This document shows positions 36,888 to 45,532 of a stretch of DNA of 64,000 nt, piece after piece; positions within the stretch are counted from its first letter, which is position 1, and every line of letters begins with the position of its first letter. Position numbers and translations under genes: made by a program. The DNA is from Caldimonas tepidiphila (GTDB taxonomy: Bacteria; Pseudomonadota; Gammaproteobacteria; Burkholderiales; Burkholderiaceae_C): positions 60,138 to 124,137 of the forward strand of contig NZ_QXMG01000010.1 of NCBI RefSeq assembly GCF_003569765.1. The letters run 5' to 3'. A model generated the notes under the pieces. That model searched no databases. It worked only from the letters and a program-made list of their open reading frames with translations, and was not told where the DNA came from.

Positions 36888-37837
36888 GCCTGCGGCGCGC
36901 GGGCCTCGGTCCGGCGCTGCTGCTCGCGGCGGCGCTGGCCGGCGGCTGCGCGTCGTTCGTGCCGCCGCAGACCGCGGCGCTGCGGGAGGCGGCGCCGGCG
37001 GAGCTGAGGCAGCCGGTCGAGCTGCACGCCGTGCCCTTCTTCCCGCAGACCGCCTACCACTGCGGTCCGGCGGCGCTCGCCACCGCGCTCGGCGCGGCCG
37101 GCCTGAAGGCCGACCCGGCGCTGCTCGGCGAACAGATCTTCCTTCCCTCGCGCCAGGGCACGCTGCAGCTCGAGATGCTCGGCGGCGCGCGACGCCACGG
37201 GGCGCTCGCGATGCGCATCCCGGGCGAGCTCGATGCGCTGCTGCGCGAGGTCTCGGCCGGACGGCCGGTGGTGGTGCTGCTGAACCTGAGCCTGCCGATC
37301 AGGCCGCTGTGGCACTACGCGGTGGTGGTGGGCCACGACCTCGTGCGCGGCGAGCTCGTGCTGCGCTCGGGCACCACCGAGCGCGAGGTGATGAGCCTGC
37401 GCACCTTCGAACACACCTGGGCGCGCTCGGGGCACTGGGCCTTCGTCGCGGTGCCGCCGGGCGAGCTGGCGCGCACCGTCACCGAGCGCGAGGCGACCGC
37501 GGCGACGGTGGCCTTCGAGCGCGTCGCGCCGCCCGCCGACGCCGTCCGGGCCTACCGCGCCGCGCTCGCGCGCTGGCCCGGCAGCCTGACGCTGGCGATG
37601 GGCCTGGGCAGCGCGCTGCACGCGCAGGGCCTGACGGCCGACGCCGCCGCGGTGCTCGAGGCCGCGGCGCGGCAGCACGACAGCGCCGCCGCCTGGAACA
37701 ACCTCGCGCGGCTGCGGTCGCTGCTGGGCGAGCGCGACGCGGCGCGCGACGCGGCCGAGCGCGCGCTGGCGCGCGCCGAGGCGGCCGAGCCGCAGTGGCG
37801 CGAGGCGGCGCAGGCCACGCGCGCCGCACTCCGATGA
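36884..37837 (+). CDS. PA2778-family C39-like cysteine peptidase, lipoprotein
   Basis: 317 residues. The lipobox is LAGGC (Cys22). The papain-like C39 domain spans about 45-185: AYHCGPAALATAL (nucleophile Cys60) and LWHYAVVVGHD (His144). From about 210 a helical, TPR-like region follows (AYRAALARWPGSLTLAMGLG, AWNNLARLRSLLG). C39 peptidases cut leader peptides of secreted peptides, often at double glycine; whether this one acts on PA2779 proteins is not known. Coupled to copy 1 by ATGA overlap and followed by copy 2. Confidence 0.87.
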   Translation: MSLRRAGLGPALLLAAALAGGCASFVPPQTAALREAAPAELRQPVELHAVPFFPQTAYHCGPAALATALGAAGLKADPALLGEQIFLPSRQGTLQLEMLGGARRHGALAMRIPGELDALLREVSAGRPVVVLLNLSLPIRPLWHYAVVVGHDLVRGELVLRSGTTEREVMSLRTFEHTWARSGHWAFVAVPPGELARTVTEREATAATVAFERVAPPADAVRAYRAALARWPGSLTLAMGLGSALHAQGLTADAAAVLEAAARQHDSAAAWNNLARLRSLLGERDAARDAAERALARAEAAEPQWREAAQATRAALR

Positions 37838-37841
37838 TGAT

Positions 37842-37875
37842 CGCCGGCCGGCGCCGTCGGGGGCGCCGGCCGGCG
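37842..37875 (+). terminator. 14-bp perfect GC hairpin between peptidase and PA2779 copy 2
   Basis: CGCCGGCCGGCGCC (37842-37855) and its exact complement (37862-37875) enclose a 6-base loop, five bases after the peptidase stop. No T tract follows, so partial termination or protection of the upstream mRNA are both possible. It would set different expression of the genes on each side. Confidence 0.6.
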
Positions 37876-37929
37876 TGCCTTGCGGCCCGGCATCAACGGG
37901 CCCCGATCCCGAACTGAAGGAGCAGAAGA

Positions 37930-38346
37930 ATGAACCGTCGTCCCTCACGCTGGCTGGCCATGCTGGTGGCCGCCAGCATCAGCTATGCAGGCGCCCTGCA
38001 GACCGCGCAGGCGGCGCTGATCGGCACCGAGCAGGTCGCCGCGGCCCAGGGCATGGTCGCCGCCGATGCCGGCGCGGCCGAGCAGCGCGCGCGCCTGAAC
38101 GCGCTGCTGGAGCGCGCCGACGTCGTGGCGGCGCTGACCGAGCGCGGCGTCGACGTCGGCCAGGCCCGCGAGCGGGTCGCTGCGCTCGCCGATGCCGAGG
38201 TCGCGATGCTCGCGCGCCACATCGACGAGGCGCCCGCGGGCGCCGCCGACATCCTCGGCACCGTCGTGTTCATCTTCGTGCTGCTGCTGGTGACCGACAT
38301 CATCGGCTTCACGAAGGTCTTCCCCTTCACCCGCTCGATCCGCTGA
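37930..38346 (+). CDS. PA2779-family small membrane protein, copy 2
   Basis: 138 residues, the same length as copy 1. I count 101 identical residues in an ungapped hand alignment; the first 31 bases of the two genes are identical. Signal peptide, IGTEQVAAAQG core, helical middle and C-terminal membrane helix are all kept; changes gather in the signal peptide and the membrane helix. AAGGAG stands before the ATG. Probably a tandem duplication around the peptidase gene, old enough to have diverged. Confidence 0.88.
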   Translation: MNRRPSRWLAMLVAASISYAGALQTAQAALIGTEQVAAAQGMVAADAGAAEQRARLNALLERADVVAALTERGVDVGQARERVAALADAEVAMLARHIDEAPAGAADILGTVVFIFVLLLVTDIIGFTKVFPFTRSIR

Positions 38347-38355
38347 GCGCAGCAG

Positions 38356-38377
38356 GCCGCGGCGCAGACGCCGCGGC
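38356..38377 (+). terminator. GC hairpin after the PA2779 cassette
   Basis: GCCGCGGCG and CGCCGCGGC form a 9-bp stem with a CAGA loop, ten bases after the stop of PA2779 copy 2. Only a short T run (38383-38385) follows after GCGCG. It also lies past the convergent amidase stop. Confidence 0.45.
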
Positions 38378-38407
38378 GCGGCTTTGCCGCCGGCGGGCCG
38401 GCGCCCG

Positions 38408-39817
38408 CTACGGCGGCGGGCGCCTGCGCCCGATCCCCGTCGCCTGCTCGAAGGCGTGCGCGAGCTGCAGCAGCTCGAACTCGCCCCGGTGGCGGCCCAC
38501 GATCTGCAGCCCGATCGGCAGGCCCTCGTCGCTGAAGGCGCAGGGCACCGAGATCGCCGGATGCGTCGTCGCGCTCACCAGGTAGCACGAGCGCATCCAG
38601 TCGATGTAGCTCTCCATCGCGACGCCCTCGATCTCGCTCACCCAGGGCTGCTCGACGGGGAAGGGCAGCACCTGGTTCACCGGCAGCACGACGAAGTCGT
38701 GGCGCTGCATGAAGCGGTGCAGGCGCTGGAACAGCGCGCTGCGCAGCCGCTGCGCCTGCGCCAGCTGCGCCGCGCTCATGCGCCGGCCCTGCTCGATGTT
38801 CCACACGATGGTGTCCTTCAGCATGCCGGGATGGCGGTCCATCAGCGGGCCGAGCCCGCACTCGAAGGCATGGGCGCGCAACGCCATGAACACCTCGTGC
38901 GCGTCGCGGAAGTCGGGGCAGGCGTCGTCGAGCTCGCAGCCGAGCGACTCGAACACTGCGCGCTGCGCCTCGATCGCCCGCACGACGCGCCGATCCACCG
39001 GCAGGCCGCCGAAGTCCGGGCTCCAGGCGATGCGCACCCCGCGGAAGTCGCGCGCGAGCGGCACGCGAAAGCGCGCGCCGTCCTCCGCGATCGACAGCGG
39101 GTCGCGCGCGTCGGGCCCCGCCATCACAGACAGGAGCAGCGCCAGGTCCTCCACGCTGCGCGCCATCGGCCCGGTCACCGACAGGCTGTCCCAGGCATCG
39201 ACCGCCGGCACCTGCGGCACGCGGCCGACCGAGGGCCGCAACCCGACGACGTTGCAGAAGTTGGCCGGGCAGCGCAGCGAGCCGCCCATGTCGGTGCCGT
39301 CGGCGAGCGCCACCATGCCGGCGGCGAGCGCGACGGCCGAGCCGCCGCTCGAGCCGCCGCAGGTCTTCGTCGGGTCGTAGGGGTTGCGCGTCGCGCCGAA
39401 CACCTCGTTGAAGGTCTGCGAGCCGGCGCCGAACTCGGGCGTGTTGGTCTTGCCGACGCTGATCGCGCCGGCCTGCTGCTGGCGCTCGACCGCGAGCGCG
39501 CTGCGTGCCGGCACGTGGCGCGCATGGATGCGCGAGCCGAAGGTGGTGCGCATGCCCTTCGTCGCCAGCAGGTCCTTGTGCGCGACGGGCAGGCCGTGCA
39601 GCGGCCCGAGTGCTGCGCCGCGCGCCTGCGCCTCGTCGGCCGCCGCAGCGGCGGCGAGCGCCTGCTCGGCATGCAGCGTGACGATCGCGTTGAGCCGCGG
39701 GTTGACGCGCTCGATGCGCGCGAGGTGCGCCTGCATCGTCTCGCGCACCGACAGGCGGCCGGCGCGGATCTCGCGCGCCATCTCGGCAGCGCCCAGCTCG
39801 CAGATCTCTTCGCTCAT
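38408..39817 (-). CDS. Amidase (amidase signature family)
   Basis: 469 residues. The Ser-cisSer-Lys triad can be seen in PVAHKDLLATKG (Lys), KTCGGSSGGSAVALAAG (Ser pair) and DGTDMGGSLRCPANF (nucleophile Ser region). It hydrolyses an amide bond of an unknown substrate; GatA is unlikely because no gatB/gatC adjoin. ATG at 39817 chosen: the upstream frame is a low-complexity leader. Cytosolic, apparently monocistronic. Confidence 0.9.
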   Translation of the reverse strand: MSEEICELGAAEMAREIRAGRLSVRETMQAHLARIERVNPRLNAIVTLHAEQALAAAAAADEAQARGAALGPLHGLPVAHKDLLATKGMRTTFGSRIHARHVPARSALAVERQQQAGAISVGKTNTPEFGAGSQTFNEVFGATRNPYDPTKTCGGSSGGSAVALAAGMVALADGTDMGGSLRCPANFCNVVGLRPSVGRVPQVPAVDAWDSLSVTGPMARSVEDLALLLSVMAGPDARDPLSIAEDGARFRVPLARDFRGVRIAWSPDFGGLPVDRRVVRAIEAQRAVFESLGCELDDACPDFRDAHEVFMALRAHAFECGLGPLMDRHPGMLKDTIVWNIEQGRRMSAAQLAQAQRLRSALFQRLHRFMQRHDFVVLPVNQVLPFPVEQPWVSEIEGVAMESYIDWMRSCYLVSATTHPAISVPCAFSDEGLPIGLQIVGRHRGEFELLQLAHAFEQATGIGRRRPPP

Positions 39818-39938
39818 GGGGACTCGGCGATGTCGGGGACGGGGGAGGGTGCCCGCCCCGGAGCGCGGCGCCGCAGGGTCGCCGCGCCGGGCCGCGCCGG
39901 GAGCCATCCCGGCACGGGGGACGGACGCTGCGCGGCGC

Positions 39939-41702
39939 TCAGAAGCGCTCGTCGGCGCGCAGGAAGCGCCACTGCCCGGCCGGCAGGTCGCCGAGCACGA
40001 CGCGGCCCATGCGGATGCGCTTCAGGCCGACCACCTCCAGCCCGACCTGCTCGCACATGCGCCGGATCTGGCGCTTCCTGCCCTCGCGCAGCACGAAGCG
40101 CATCTGCTCCTCGTTCTGCCACGACACGCGCGCCGGTCGCAGCGGCACGCCGTCGAGCGACAGGCCGTGGCGCAGCAGCTCCATCTGCTCGGCCGGGAAG
40201 GTCTGCGACAGCGGCAGCTCCTGCGCGCGGCCCGGGTCGGCCCAGCGCACGCGCACGAGGTACTCCTTCTCGATCTCGCTGTCGTCGCCGATCAGCTGGC
40301 GCGCGACGCGGCCGTCCTGCGTCAGCACGAGCAGCCCGGTGGAGTCGATGTCGAGCCGGCCGGCCGGCGCGAGGTGGCGCAGGTGGCCGGGCGCGAGCTT
40401 CAGCCGGCTGCGGTCGCCGCTCCACTGGTTCTCGCGCTTCACGAGCACCACGGCCGGCTCGTAGCCGTCCTCGGCCTGGCCGCTGACGTAGCCGATCGGC
40501 TTGTTGATCAGGATCGTGACGCGCTGCGCCTGCTGCTGGCGCGCCTGCGGGTCGATCGTGATCTGCTGCTCGGGGCGCACGCGGGTGCCGAGCTCGCTGA
40601 CGATCTCGCCGTCGACCAGCACCCAGCCCTGCTCGATCCACTCGTCGGCCTCGCGGCGCGAGGCGAGGCCGAGCTCGCTCATGCGCTTGGACAGGCGCAC
40701 GCCTTCGGTCGGCGGCGCAGCGGGCGCGTCCTGCCCGGCCAGCGGCGGCGCGTCGGGGCCGAAGCGGCGCGGCGCGCGCTCAGGCATCCCGCCCGGCTGC
40801 TCCCGGTGCGCCTCAGGACGGTTGCGCTCGTCGCGGCTCGCTCCGTGCGCAAGACGCTGGAGGGCGCGTTCCGCCGGGCCTGCCCGCTGGGCGCGGGGAT
40901 CGGGACGACGGTGCTCGTCGGCATGGCGCGGACGGCGCTCGTCCTCGCGCGGCGTGCGGCGCGGGTCGTCCCGGAACGTGCCGCGGGGATCGGGGCGGGG
41001 GCCGCGCCGGTCCTCGCTCCGCGGCGGTCCGCGCCGATCATCGGCACGGAAGGGCGGATGCCGGTCCGCCCCCTGGGGACGGCGATCGTCGCGCTGGAAG
41101 GGACGGGCCTCGTCCCGGCGCGCCGGAGCGCGACGGTCGTCACGGCCCGCACCAGTGGGCGGACCACGGCGGTCATCGGCACGGAAGGGCGGATGCCGGT
41201 CCGGCCCCGGGGGACGGCGATCGTCGCGCTGGAAGGGACGGGCCTCGTCCCGGCGCGCCGGAGCGCGACGGTCGTCACGGCCCGCACCAGCGGGCGGACC
41301 GCGGCGGTCGTCGGCACGGAAGGGCGGATGCCGATCCGGCCCCGGGGGGCGGCGATCGTCGCGCTGGAAGGGCCGGGCCTCGTCCCGGCGTGCCGGGGCG
41401 CGACGGTCGTCGCGGGCGGGAGCCGGGCGTGCGCCCTTGGGCGCCTTGCCGGGACCGCCCGGCGGGGCGTGGCGCGCATCGCGCGCCGGGGGGCGCTCGC
41501 GCCCGCGAGCTGCGCCGGGGTCGTCGCGGTGCGTGCCGCGCTGCGCGGCGGGCGTCTCGTCCGGTGCGGCCTCCGGGGCGGGCGGGCGGGGACGGCGGTC
41601 GCGCGGCGCGTTGCCGAAGCCGCGCACCGGCGGGCGGGCCTTCTTGCTTGCGGCGCTGCCGGCCTTCGCGGCGGGCAGCGAAATCTTGGGTCGGGTGCTC
41701 AT
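39939..41702 (-). CDS. rluB: 23S rRNA pseudouridine synthase RluB-like, with long disordered N-terminus
   Basis: 587 residues, about twice the usual length. Residues 1-335 are a low-complexity Arg/Asp/Pro-rich tail including three 45-residue tandem repeats (97-231). The S4 RNA-binding domain follows ([22 protein letters not shown]) and then the RsuA/RluB catalytic domain with [17 protein letters not shown] (catalytic Asp near 450) and [17 protein letters not shown]. RluB makes a pseudouridine in 23S rRNA helix 89 region. Arg-rich tails on this enzyme are common in betaproteobacteria and probably bind RNA. Confidence 0.9.
   Translation of the reverse strand: MSTRPKISLPAAKAGSAASKKARPPVRGFGNAPRDRRPRPPAPEAAPDETPAAQRGTHRDDPGAARGRERPPARDARHAPPGGPGKAPKGARPAPARDDRRAPARRDEARPFQRDDRRPPGPDRHPPFRADDRRGPPAGAGRDDRRAPARRDEARPFQRDDRRPPGPDRHPPFRADDRRGPPTGAGRDDRRAPARRDEARPFQRDDRRPQGADRHPPFRADDRRGPPRSEDRRGPRPDPRGTFRDDPRRTPREDERRPRHADEHRRPDPRAQRAGPAERALQRLAHGASRDERNRPEAHREQPGGMPERAPRRFGPDAPPLAGQDAPAAPPTEGVRLSKRMSELGLASRREADEWIEQGWVLVDGEIVSELGTRVRPEQQITIDPQARQQQAQRVTILINKPIGYVSGQAEDGYEPAVVLVKRENQWSGDRSRLKLAPGHLRHLAPAGRLDIDSTGLLVLTQDGRVARQLIGDDSEIEKEYLVRVRWADPGRAQELPLSQTFPAEQMELLRHGLSLDGVPLRPARVSWQNEEQMRFVLREGRKRQIRRMCEQVGLEVVGLKRIRMGRVVLGDLPAGQWRFLRADERF
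41010..41414 (-). repeat. Three tandem 135-bp coding repeats in rluB
   Basis: Three in-frame 135-bp units encode 45 residues each (RluB residues 97-141, 142-186, 187-231), with core [17 protein letters not shown] and [15 protein letters not shown]. The first two differ at very few positions; the third has a few more changes (PQGADR, and RSED at its end). Copy number is likely to vary between strains. Confidence 0.92.
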
Positions 41703-41801
41703 TGAACCTGCTCTGATCAGGCCGGCATTGGACCATGAGCCCGAGGGCCGTGGCGCGAACCCCTTGCGTGCGCACGAGGCTCGCGCGGCTTTTCCGTCTC
41801 C

Positions 41802-42692
41802 TCAGGCTCCGTCGGCCGCCGCCGCCGTGGGGGCCGGACCCGGCAGGGGACCGAACAGCGTGCCGATCGCCTCGCGGTACTGCTCGAGCCCGAGCGAGTT
41901 GGTGTTGTGGTGCGTGCCGCCCTCGACCAGCAGCCAGCGCTTGGGCGCGGAGGCGCGCTCGTAGAGGGCCTGGCCGAGCTCGGGCGGGATCAGCCGGTCC
42001 TCGCTGCCGTGCGCCACCAGCACCGGGGCGCGCACGCGCTCCATCGCGCGCGCCGCCTCGAAGCGCTGGCTGATCAGCGGCCCGAGCGGCAGCCAGCCCC
42101 AGCGGAAGGTCGAGACCACCTCGCGGATCGACGGGAAGCTGTTCTCGACGATCAGGCCCGCGGCGTCCGGCACGTCGGCCGCGAGGTGCACCGCGATCGC
42201 CCCGCCGAGCGAGTGGCCGAAGATGTAGCGCGGGCGCTGGGGGTGCCTCTGCGCGATCCAGTCCCACGCGGCCCGCGCGTCCTCCAGCGCGGTGGCTTGC
42301 GAGGGCAGCTCGTCCCCGCTGCGGCCGAAGCCGCGGTAGTCGACCGCCAGCACGTGAAAGCCCAGCGACTGCATGCGGCGGATGCGCGAGGCGCTGCCGG
42401 TCACGTCCCAGCGCGCGCCATGCAGGTAGAGCAGCACCGGTGCTTCGGCGTGCTCCGAGGGGTGCCACAGCGCATGCAGCCGAGTGTCGAGCCCCGTCAC
42501 GCGCGAGCGGAACTCGATCCACTGGTCCTGCATGTCCTCGACCGCCCGCGGGCCGGCCCAGGGCGTCTCGTGCGCCGGCTGGAAGATCCAGCGGCGCTGC
42601 TGGGTGTCGAGCGCGTTGCAGCCGCCGGCCAGCGCGCCGCACAGGGTAAGCAGGCCGACGATGCGCCAGTGGCCCGGGAAGGAGATCCTCAT
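41802..42692 (-). CDS. Alpha/beta hydrolase lipoprotein
   Basis: 296 residues with lipobox ALAGGC (Cys25). The fold is that of BEM46/ABHD13-like serine hydrolases: LLYLHGARWDVTGS (oxyanion loop), FGHSLGGAIAVH (nucleophile Ser), VAHGSEDRLIP (Asp) and EGGTHHN (His). Anchored in the envelope; substrate unknown. AGGAGA-like site before the ATG at 42692. It lies 98 bp downstream of mutL on the same strand. Confidence 0.88.
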   Translation of the reverse strand: MRISFPGHWRIVGLLTLCGALAGGCNALDTQQRRWIFQPAHETPWAGPRAVEDMQDQWIEFRSRVTGLDTRLHALWHPSEHAEAPVLLYLHGARWDVTGSASRIRRMQSLGFHVLAVDYRGFGRSGDELPSQATALEDARAAWDWIAQRHPQRPRYIFGHSLGGAIAVHLAADVPDAAGLIVENSFPSIREVVSTFRWGWLPLGPLISQRFEAARAMERVRAPVLVAHGSEDRLIPPELGQALYERASAPKRWLLVEGGTHHNTNSLGLEQYREAIGTLFGPLPGPAPTAAAADGA

Positions 42693-42790
42693 GGACGGCA
42701 ATGATCGCGTCCCGGGCGGAAAGTTCACGCATCTGCCGGTAACAGCGTCCACCTCTGCCGATTCCTGCGCGAACTTCGCCGCGCTTGCGG

Positions 42791-44716
42791 TCAACGCCCG
42801 CGCATGAAGAGCGCGTCGAGCTCCTTGACCGTGAGCTGTCGCCAGGTGGGCCGCCCGTGGTTGCACTGGTCGGCGCGCTCGGTGCGCTCCATGTCGCGCA
42901 GCAGCGCGTTCATCTCGTCGAGCGTCAGGCGGCGGTTGGCGCGCACCGCGCCATGGCAGGCCATGGTCGCGAGCAGCTCGTGCTGCGCGCGCTCGACGAC
43001 GTTGCTCGCGTCGTACTGCGCCAGTTCCGCAAGCACGCCGCGCGCGAGCTCGACCATGTCGGCGCCGGCGAGCGCCGCGGGCCGCGAGCGGATCGCGAGC
43101 GTCGTCGGCGACAGCGGCGTGAGCTCGAGCCCGAGCGCGAGCAGCGCCTCGGCCTGCGCCTCGGCGGTCGCGACCTCCTGGGGCGTTGCGGCGAAGGTGG
43201 CGGGGATCAGCAGCGGCTGTGCCTCGATGCGCTGCGCGCCGAGCGAGGCCTTCAGTTGCTCGTAGACGATGCGCTCGTGCGCCGCGTGCATGTCCACCAC
43301 CACCAGCCCGCGGGCGTTCTCGGCCAGGATGTAGATGCCGCCGATCTGGCCGATCGCCCGGCCGAGCGGCCACTCCTCGCCGGCGGGCAGCGCCGGGGTA
43401 GCGTCCTGGCGCGGCGTCCCGGCGGCTTCGCCGGCCGCTCCGGGCGAATCCGCGGCCCCGGCGGCAGGGGCCGGCCCGGGCGCGCCCGGCCGCGTTCCCG
43501 CGCCGGCGGCGGCGCTGCCCGCGGCGGGCAGCGTCCAGCGCGGCGCGCCTTCCTGCGCATAGAGCGCCTCGGCCTGGCGCAGCCCGAGCGCGCCCTGCAC
43601 CTGCGGCCGCGGCGGCCACTGCGGCAGCGGCGGGCGGACGGCGGGCGCGGCAGCCGGGGCCGGCATCGCGAGGCTTTCCTGCGCGGGCGCCTCGGCGGCG
43701 CCGGTCGCCGAGCGCGACGCGGCGAGCGCGTCCTCGACCGCGTGGCGCACCGCCTGGTGCACCTCGCGCGAGTCGCGGAAGCGCACCTCGATCTTGGTCG
43801 GGTGCACGTTGACGTCGACGCGCTCGGGCGCAATCTCGACGAACAGCACGTAGCTCGGCTGGCGCGCGCCGTGCAGCACGTCCTCGTAGGCCGAGCGCGC
43901 GCCGTGCGCGAGCAGCTTGTCGCGCACGAAGCGGCCGTTGACGTAGCAGTACTGCATGTCGGCGCGCGCGCGCGCCGCGTCGGGCAGGCCGGCGCGGCCG
44001 TGGACGCGCATCGGGCCGATCTGCGCCTGCACCGCGCGGCTGTGCTCGATGAACTCGTCGCCGAGCACGTCGCGGATGCGCTGCTCGGCCGCGGCGCGGC
44101 GCCACTGCGCGACGAGCTTGCCCTCGTGCCAGACCGAGAAGGCGACGTCCGGGCGCGCGAGCGCATGGCGGCGCACCGCGTCGAGGCAGTGCGCGAGCTC
44201 GGTCGCGTCGGTCTTCAGGAACTTGCGCCGCGCCGGCGTGCTGAAGAACAGCTCGCGCACCTCGACGCTGGTGCCGGTGGCGCGCGCGGCCGGGCCGAGC
44301 TCGCCCGAGCGCGCGTCGAGCCGCCAGGCGTGCGGCGCATCGGCGGTTCGGCTGAGCAGGCTCATCTCGGCCACCGAGCCGATCGCCGCCAGCGCTTCGC
44401 CGCGAAAGCCCATCGTGCCGACGTGCTCCAGCTCGGCGAGCGACGCGATCTTGCTGGTGGCGTGGCGCTTGAGCGCCAGCGGCAGCTCGGCCTGCGGGAT
44501 GCCGCCGCCGTTGTCCTCGACGACGATCGAGCGCACGCCGCCGGCCATCAGCTTGACGGCGACCTCGGTGGCGCCCGCGTCGAGCGCGTTGTCCACCAGT
44601 TCGCGCACCACCGAGGCGGGGCGCTCGACCACCTCGCCGGCGGCGATCTGGCTGATGAGTTCGTCGGGGAGTTCGCGGATGGGGCGGCGGGGCGCGTCGG
44701 ACAGCACGGCGTTCAT
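42791..44716 (-). CDS. mutL: DNA mismatch repair protein MutL
   Basis: 641 residues. GHKL ATPase domain: ELVDNALDAGATEV, VEDNGGGI, GTMGFRGEALAAIGSV. A Pro/Ala-rich linker (about 350-450) leads to the dimerisation domain. The latter carries DMHAAHERIVYE, fitting the metal-binding endonuclease motif D.HAx2Ex4E, and QCNHGRPTW near the end. It should therefore nick DNA itself, as expected in bacteria without MutH. Links MutS to strand removal. Confidence 0.96.
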   Translation of the reverse strand: MNAVLSDAPRRPIRELPDELISQIAAGEVVERPASVVRELVDNALDAGATEVAVKLMAGGVRSIVVEDNGGGIPQAELPLALKRHATSKIASLAELEHVGTMGFRGEALAAIGSVAEMSLLSRTADAPHAWRLDARSGELGPAARATGTSVEVRELFFSTPARRKFLKTDATELAHCLDAVRRHALARPDVAFSVWHEGKLVAQWRRAAAEQRIRDVLGDEFIEHSRAVQAQIGPMRVHGRAGLPDAARARADMQYCYVNGRFVRDKLLAHGARSAYEDVLHGARQPSYVLFVEIAPERVDVNVHPTKIEVRFRDSREVHQAVRHAVEDALAASRSATGAAEAPAQESLAMPAPAAAPAVRPPLPQWPPRPQVQGALGLRQAEALYAQEGAPRWTLPAAGSAAAGAGTRPGAPGPAPAAGAADSPGAAGEAAGTPRQDATPALPAGEEWPLGRAIGQIGGIYILAENARGLVVVDMHAAHERIVYEQLKASLGAQRIEAQPLLIPATFAATPQEVATAEAQAEALLALGLELTPLSPTTLAIRSRPAALAGADMVELARGVLAELAQYDASNVVERAQHELLATMACHGAVRANRRLTLDEMNALLRDMERTERADQCNHGRPTWRQLTVKELDALFMRGR

Positions 44717-44806
44717 CGGACGATTGTAGGAGCCCCCGGATCGCGGGCGGCAGGCCCCTGCCTGCGTCGGGGGAAGCGGGCGCCGCGCCGTCGATAATCG
44801 CGTCCC

Positions 44807-45478
44807 ATGGACGCTCTTCTCTTCCTGATCGACTTCATCCTGCACGTGGACCGGTACCTCGCCGAGTTCGTGCAGGCCTACGGCACCTGGGTCTACGCGC
44901 TGCTGTTCGCGATCGTCTTCGTCGAGACGGGGCTGGTCGTGATGCCCTTCCTGCCGGGCGACTCGCTGCTGTTCGTGGTGGGCACGCTGTGCGGCGCCGG
45001 GCTGATGAGCCTGCCGCTGGCGATGGGGCTGCTGGTGGTGGCGGCGGTGCTGGGCGACCAGACGAACTACACGATCGGGCGCTACTTCGGCCCGAAGGTG
45101 TTCCGCTGGGAGCAGTCGCGCTTCTTCAACAAGCAGGCCTTCGACCAGGCGCACGCCTTCTACGAGCGCCACGGCGGGGTCACGATCGTGATCGCGCGCT
45201 TCATGCCCTTCATCCGCACCTTCGCGCCCTTCGTCGCGGGCGTCGCGGAGATGGACCGCGCGAAATTTACCGCCTACAACGTCGGCGGCGCGCTGCTGTG
45301 GGTGGTGGGCCTGACGCTGGCCGGCTACCTGTTCGGCAACCTGCCCTTCGTGCAGCAGCACCTGAGCAAGATCATCTGGGCGCTGATCATCGTGCCGGGC
45401 CTGATCGCGATCTTCGGCGCGTGGAAGTCGCGCCGCGCGGCCGAGCGCTCCGAGCAGCTCGCCGCCGGCTCGCGCTGA
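44807..45478 (+). CDS. DedA-family membrane protein
   Basis: 223 residues. VFVETGLVVMPFLPGDSLLF and the re-entrant-loop segment IVIARFMPFIRTFAPFVAGVAEM are the DedA signature, with the conserved Glu, Asp and Arg residues tied to proton-linked transport. Relatives act as undecaprenyl-phosphate or phosphatidylethanolamine flippases. Divergent from mutL by 90 bp; convergent with amiC. Confidence 0.92.
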   Translation: MDALLFLIDFILHVDRYLAEFVQAYGTWVYALLFAIVFVETGLVVMPFLPGDSLLFVVGTLCGAGLMSLPLAMGLLVVAAVLGDQTNYTIGRYFGPKVFRWEQSRFFNKQAFDQAHAFYERHGGVTIVIARFMPFIRTFAPFVAGVAEMDRAKFTAYNVGGALLWVVGLTLAGYLFGNLPFVQQHLSKIIWALIIVPGLIAIFGAWKSRRAAERSEQLAAGSR

Positions 45479-45492
45479 AGGCGGCGAGGCGC

Positions 45493-45521
45493 GCCCGGCG
45501 GCCTGGGAAGGCCGGCCGGGC
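45493..45521. terminator. Hairpin between convergent dedA-type gene and amiC
   Basis: GCCCGGC-GGCCT pairs with AGGCC-G-GCCGGGC across a GGGA loop (12 bp with one bulged G). It lies in the 54-bp gap between two convergent stops. No T tract, so a two-way terminator is likely but not certain. Confidence 0.5.
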
Positions 45522-45532
45522 GGAGCGCCCGC

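Noticed and set aside
41010..41414. Spaced repeats considered as a CRISPR-like array
   Set aside because: Units are 135 bp, contiguous and in frame within rluB; no spacers and no cas genes.
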